Under the pieces are notes generated by a model. It made no database searches and had not been told where the DNA came from. It was given only the letters and a program-made list of their open reading frames with translations. This document shows, piece after piece, positions 20,439-21,307 of a DNA stretch of 21,307 nucleotides. Both the position numbers and the translations under genes were made by a program. Source of the stretch: Ophiosphaerella korrae. Its lineage: Eukaryota; Ascomycota; Dothideomycetes; Pleosporales; Phaeosphaeriaceae. Every line of letters begins with the position of its first letter. Positions within the stretch are counted from its first letter, which is position 1. The DNA lies in NCBI GenBank assembly GCA_028456385.1, contig JALNQF010000582.1:1-21307 (forward strand), written 5' to 3'.

Positions 20439-20867
20439 TGTAACTAGGTATTACTAGGGTTAACTTCCTAGTACCTAAAGAGTATTAGTAGATTAGGAGT
20501 TAATAGTAAAAGCTCGGGTTATAATCTACAATAACTTATAAATAATAGAGGATGTTCTATAACTATCTTATATTAGCGTTCTATAGTTAAAGGATTAAAT
20601 TACTAATAATATCCTAACAATGTGCATCTTACTAACTATATACTCGTCGTAATCTATAATCTATAGTTACTAAGACTAGTAGATTATAGATTATCTTAAT
20701 CTATAATCTATTAATACTAAGAGTCTATAGATTATAGATTAGCCTAGGTGTCCTAGTTATGTATAGTCTCCTAATCGAGGTCGTTACCCTGCTCGTCCTA
20801 TGCTTCGTTAGCGCCTAGATTAGGACTAATTAGTTCTATCTCGATTTCTTCTATTACACCTATAACA
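20439..20867 (-). repeat. Element C 5' LTR
   Basis: 429 bp with intact TG and CA ends. It is the least mutated LTR in the window: it keeps runs of CpG and TpG near 20776-20815 (TCGAGGTCGTTACC, GCTCGTCC, GCTTCG) where the 3' copy has TpA or TpG. It promotes gag-pol on the minus strand by position. No core promoter motif could be singled out. Confidence 0.93.
20650..20741. repeat. Double palindrome in element C 5' LTR
   Basis: Four 14-bp arms lie at 20650-20663, 20680-20693, 20697-20710 and 20728-20741. All are identical to those at 14053-14144. Confidence 0.9.
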
Positions 20868-20872
20868 TAAGA
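20868..20872. repeat. Target-site duplication of element C, right copy
   Basis: TAAGA, identical to 13837-13841, directly follows the CA end of the 5' LTR. Confidence 0.93.
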
Positions 20873-21307
20873 GTATTTATAAATTAGTTATCTTTCTCTT
20901 TTATATATATAATTTCTATATTAAATATTAATAAGAATTCCTACTATCTTATATATTATTATAATAGTTCTTTATTTATTATAAATTCTATAAGATTCTT
21001 ATAGTCTATATAGACTTTTATCTAATACTTTACTCTTTATAGGTATACTCTCTATTATTTAAATACTTTATAGATTACTAGTATTTCTTTATTATAGATT
21101 AGATAATTAAGTTCTACTATTTTTATCTTTTTAGAGAAGTATTTAACTAAATATTCTTATTTAGTTCTTTTATCTTCCTATATTAGTACTATTTTATAAA
21201 CTAAGTTAGATATATCTATTTTTACTATCGCTAGTAGGTCTAGGTTATATATTCTAATAACTAGGTTTTCTATAAACTTTTTCTTAATCTTATTAAATAC
21301 TTTATTA
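20868..21307 (-). pseudogene. pol: Element B pol, resumed after element C: RNase H region, runs off the window
   Basis: After the duplication the sequence aligns with A from 4880 to 5314 at a constant offset (15,993), with no indel. It covers the RNase H domain of B on the minus strand: the segment matching the Tyr-Asn-Lys-Glu box of A (around 21085) and the first catalytic Asp region (A has TDASN, here D-I-S-N near 21214). CpA and TpG are scarce. RT, protease, gag and the 5' LTR of B, and the missing part of D, should follow beyond the right edge. Confidence 0.85.

Larger units (their letters stand above)
13842..20867 (-). mobile_element. Element C: complete Ty3/Gypsy chromovirus inserted into element B
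   Basis: The element is 7,026 bp with two 429-bp LTRs and a TAAGA duplication. Its order is the same as in A: 5' LTR 20439-20867, leader, gag-pol 20377-14951, antisense frame 14274-14973, purine tract 14271-14284, 3' LTR 13842-14270. Its internal region aligns to A with an offset of 11,584 over all of pol and differs by one codon in gag. It is RIP-mutated but, like A, less than B or D, consistent with its being the youngest of the right-hand nest. Confidence 0.95.

Noticed and set aside
1..21307. Mitochondrial, plastid or AT-rich protist genome
   Set aside because: The low G+C is explained by directional loss of CpA/TpG in repeated DNA. Nested chromoviruses, transition-only LTR divergence and retained CpG fit RIP in an ascomycete nuclear genome.

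Overview
The window looks like heterochromatic, AT-rich repeat sequence from a filamentous ascomycete (Pezizomycotina) whose genome has undergone repeat-induced point mutation (RIP). I see no intact host gene, rRNA or tRNA. CpA and TpG are strongly depleted and TpA is in excess, while some CpG survives. Broken coding frames carry TAA/TAG where Gln or Trp codons would be expected, and the changes seen are His to Tyr, Cys to Tyr, Asp to Asn and Gly to Arg/Ser. Differences between the two LTRs of one element are transitions only. I cannot name the species.

The window is a nest of Ty3/Gypsy retrotransposons of the chromovirus type. Element A (2259-9285, minus strand) is complete: 428-bp LTRs, a TATAT target duplication, and one continuous gag-pol frame with two CCHC knuckles, protease, reverse transcriptase, RNase H, integrase and a C-terminal chromodomain. 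It sits in an older, more heavily mutated AT-rich segment (867-2253 and 9291-9810) that I cannot identify. That segment is preceded by a decayed LTR relic (about 465-866). Element D (9811-11214, plus strand) is the 5' LTR, leader and gag of a related element in opposite orientation. Element B (minus strand) interrupts D inside its gag zinc knuckle. B is itself split into 11215-13841 and 20868-21307 by element C (13842-20867, minus strand, complete, 429-bp LTRs, TAAGA target duplication). The insertion order on the right is therefore D, then B, then C. The partners of D and B lie beyond the right edge.

A, B and C each carry, between the end of pol and the 3' LTR, a decayed reading frame on the opposite (plus) strand. 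It converges tail-to-tail with pol and overlaps it by 23 nt. The frame is alignable between the A/C and B subfamilies, with a net length difference that is a multiple of three and silent substitutions. I consider this antisense gene the most interesting object in the window. Other points of note are a double palindrome inside the A and C LTRs, an Asn in place of the second Asp of the RT YxDD box in both complete copies, and a mosaic of LTR ends among the subfamilies.
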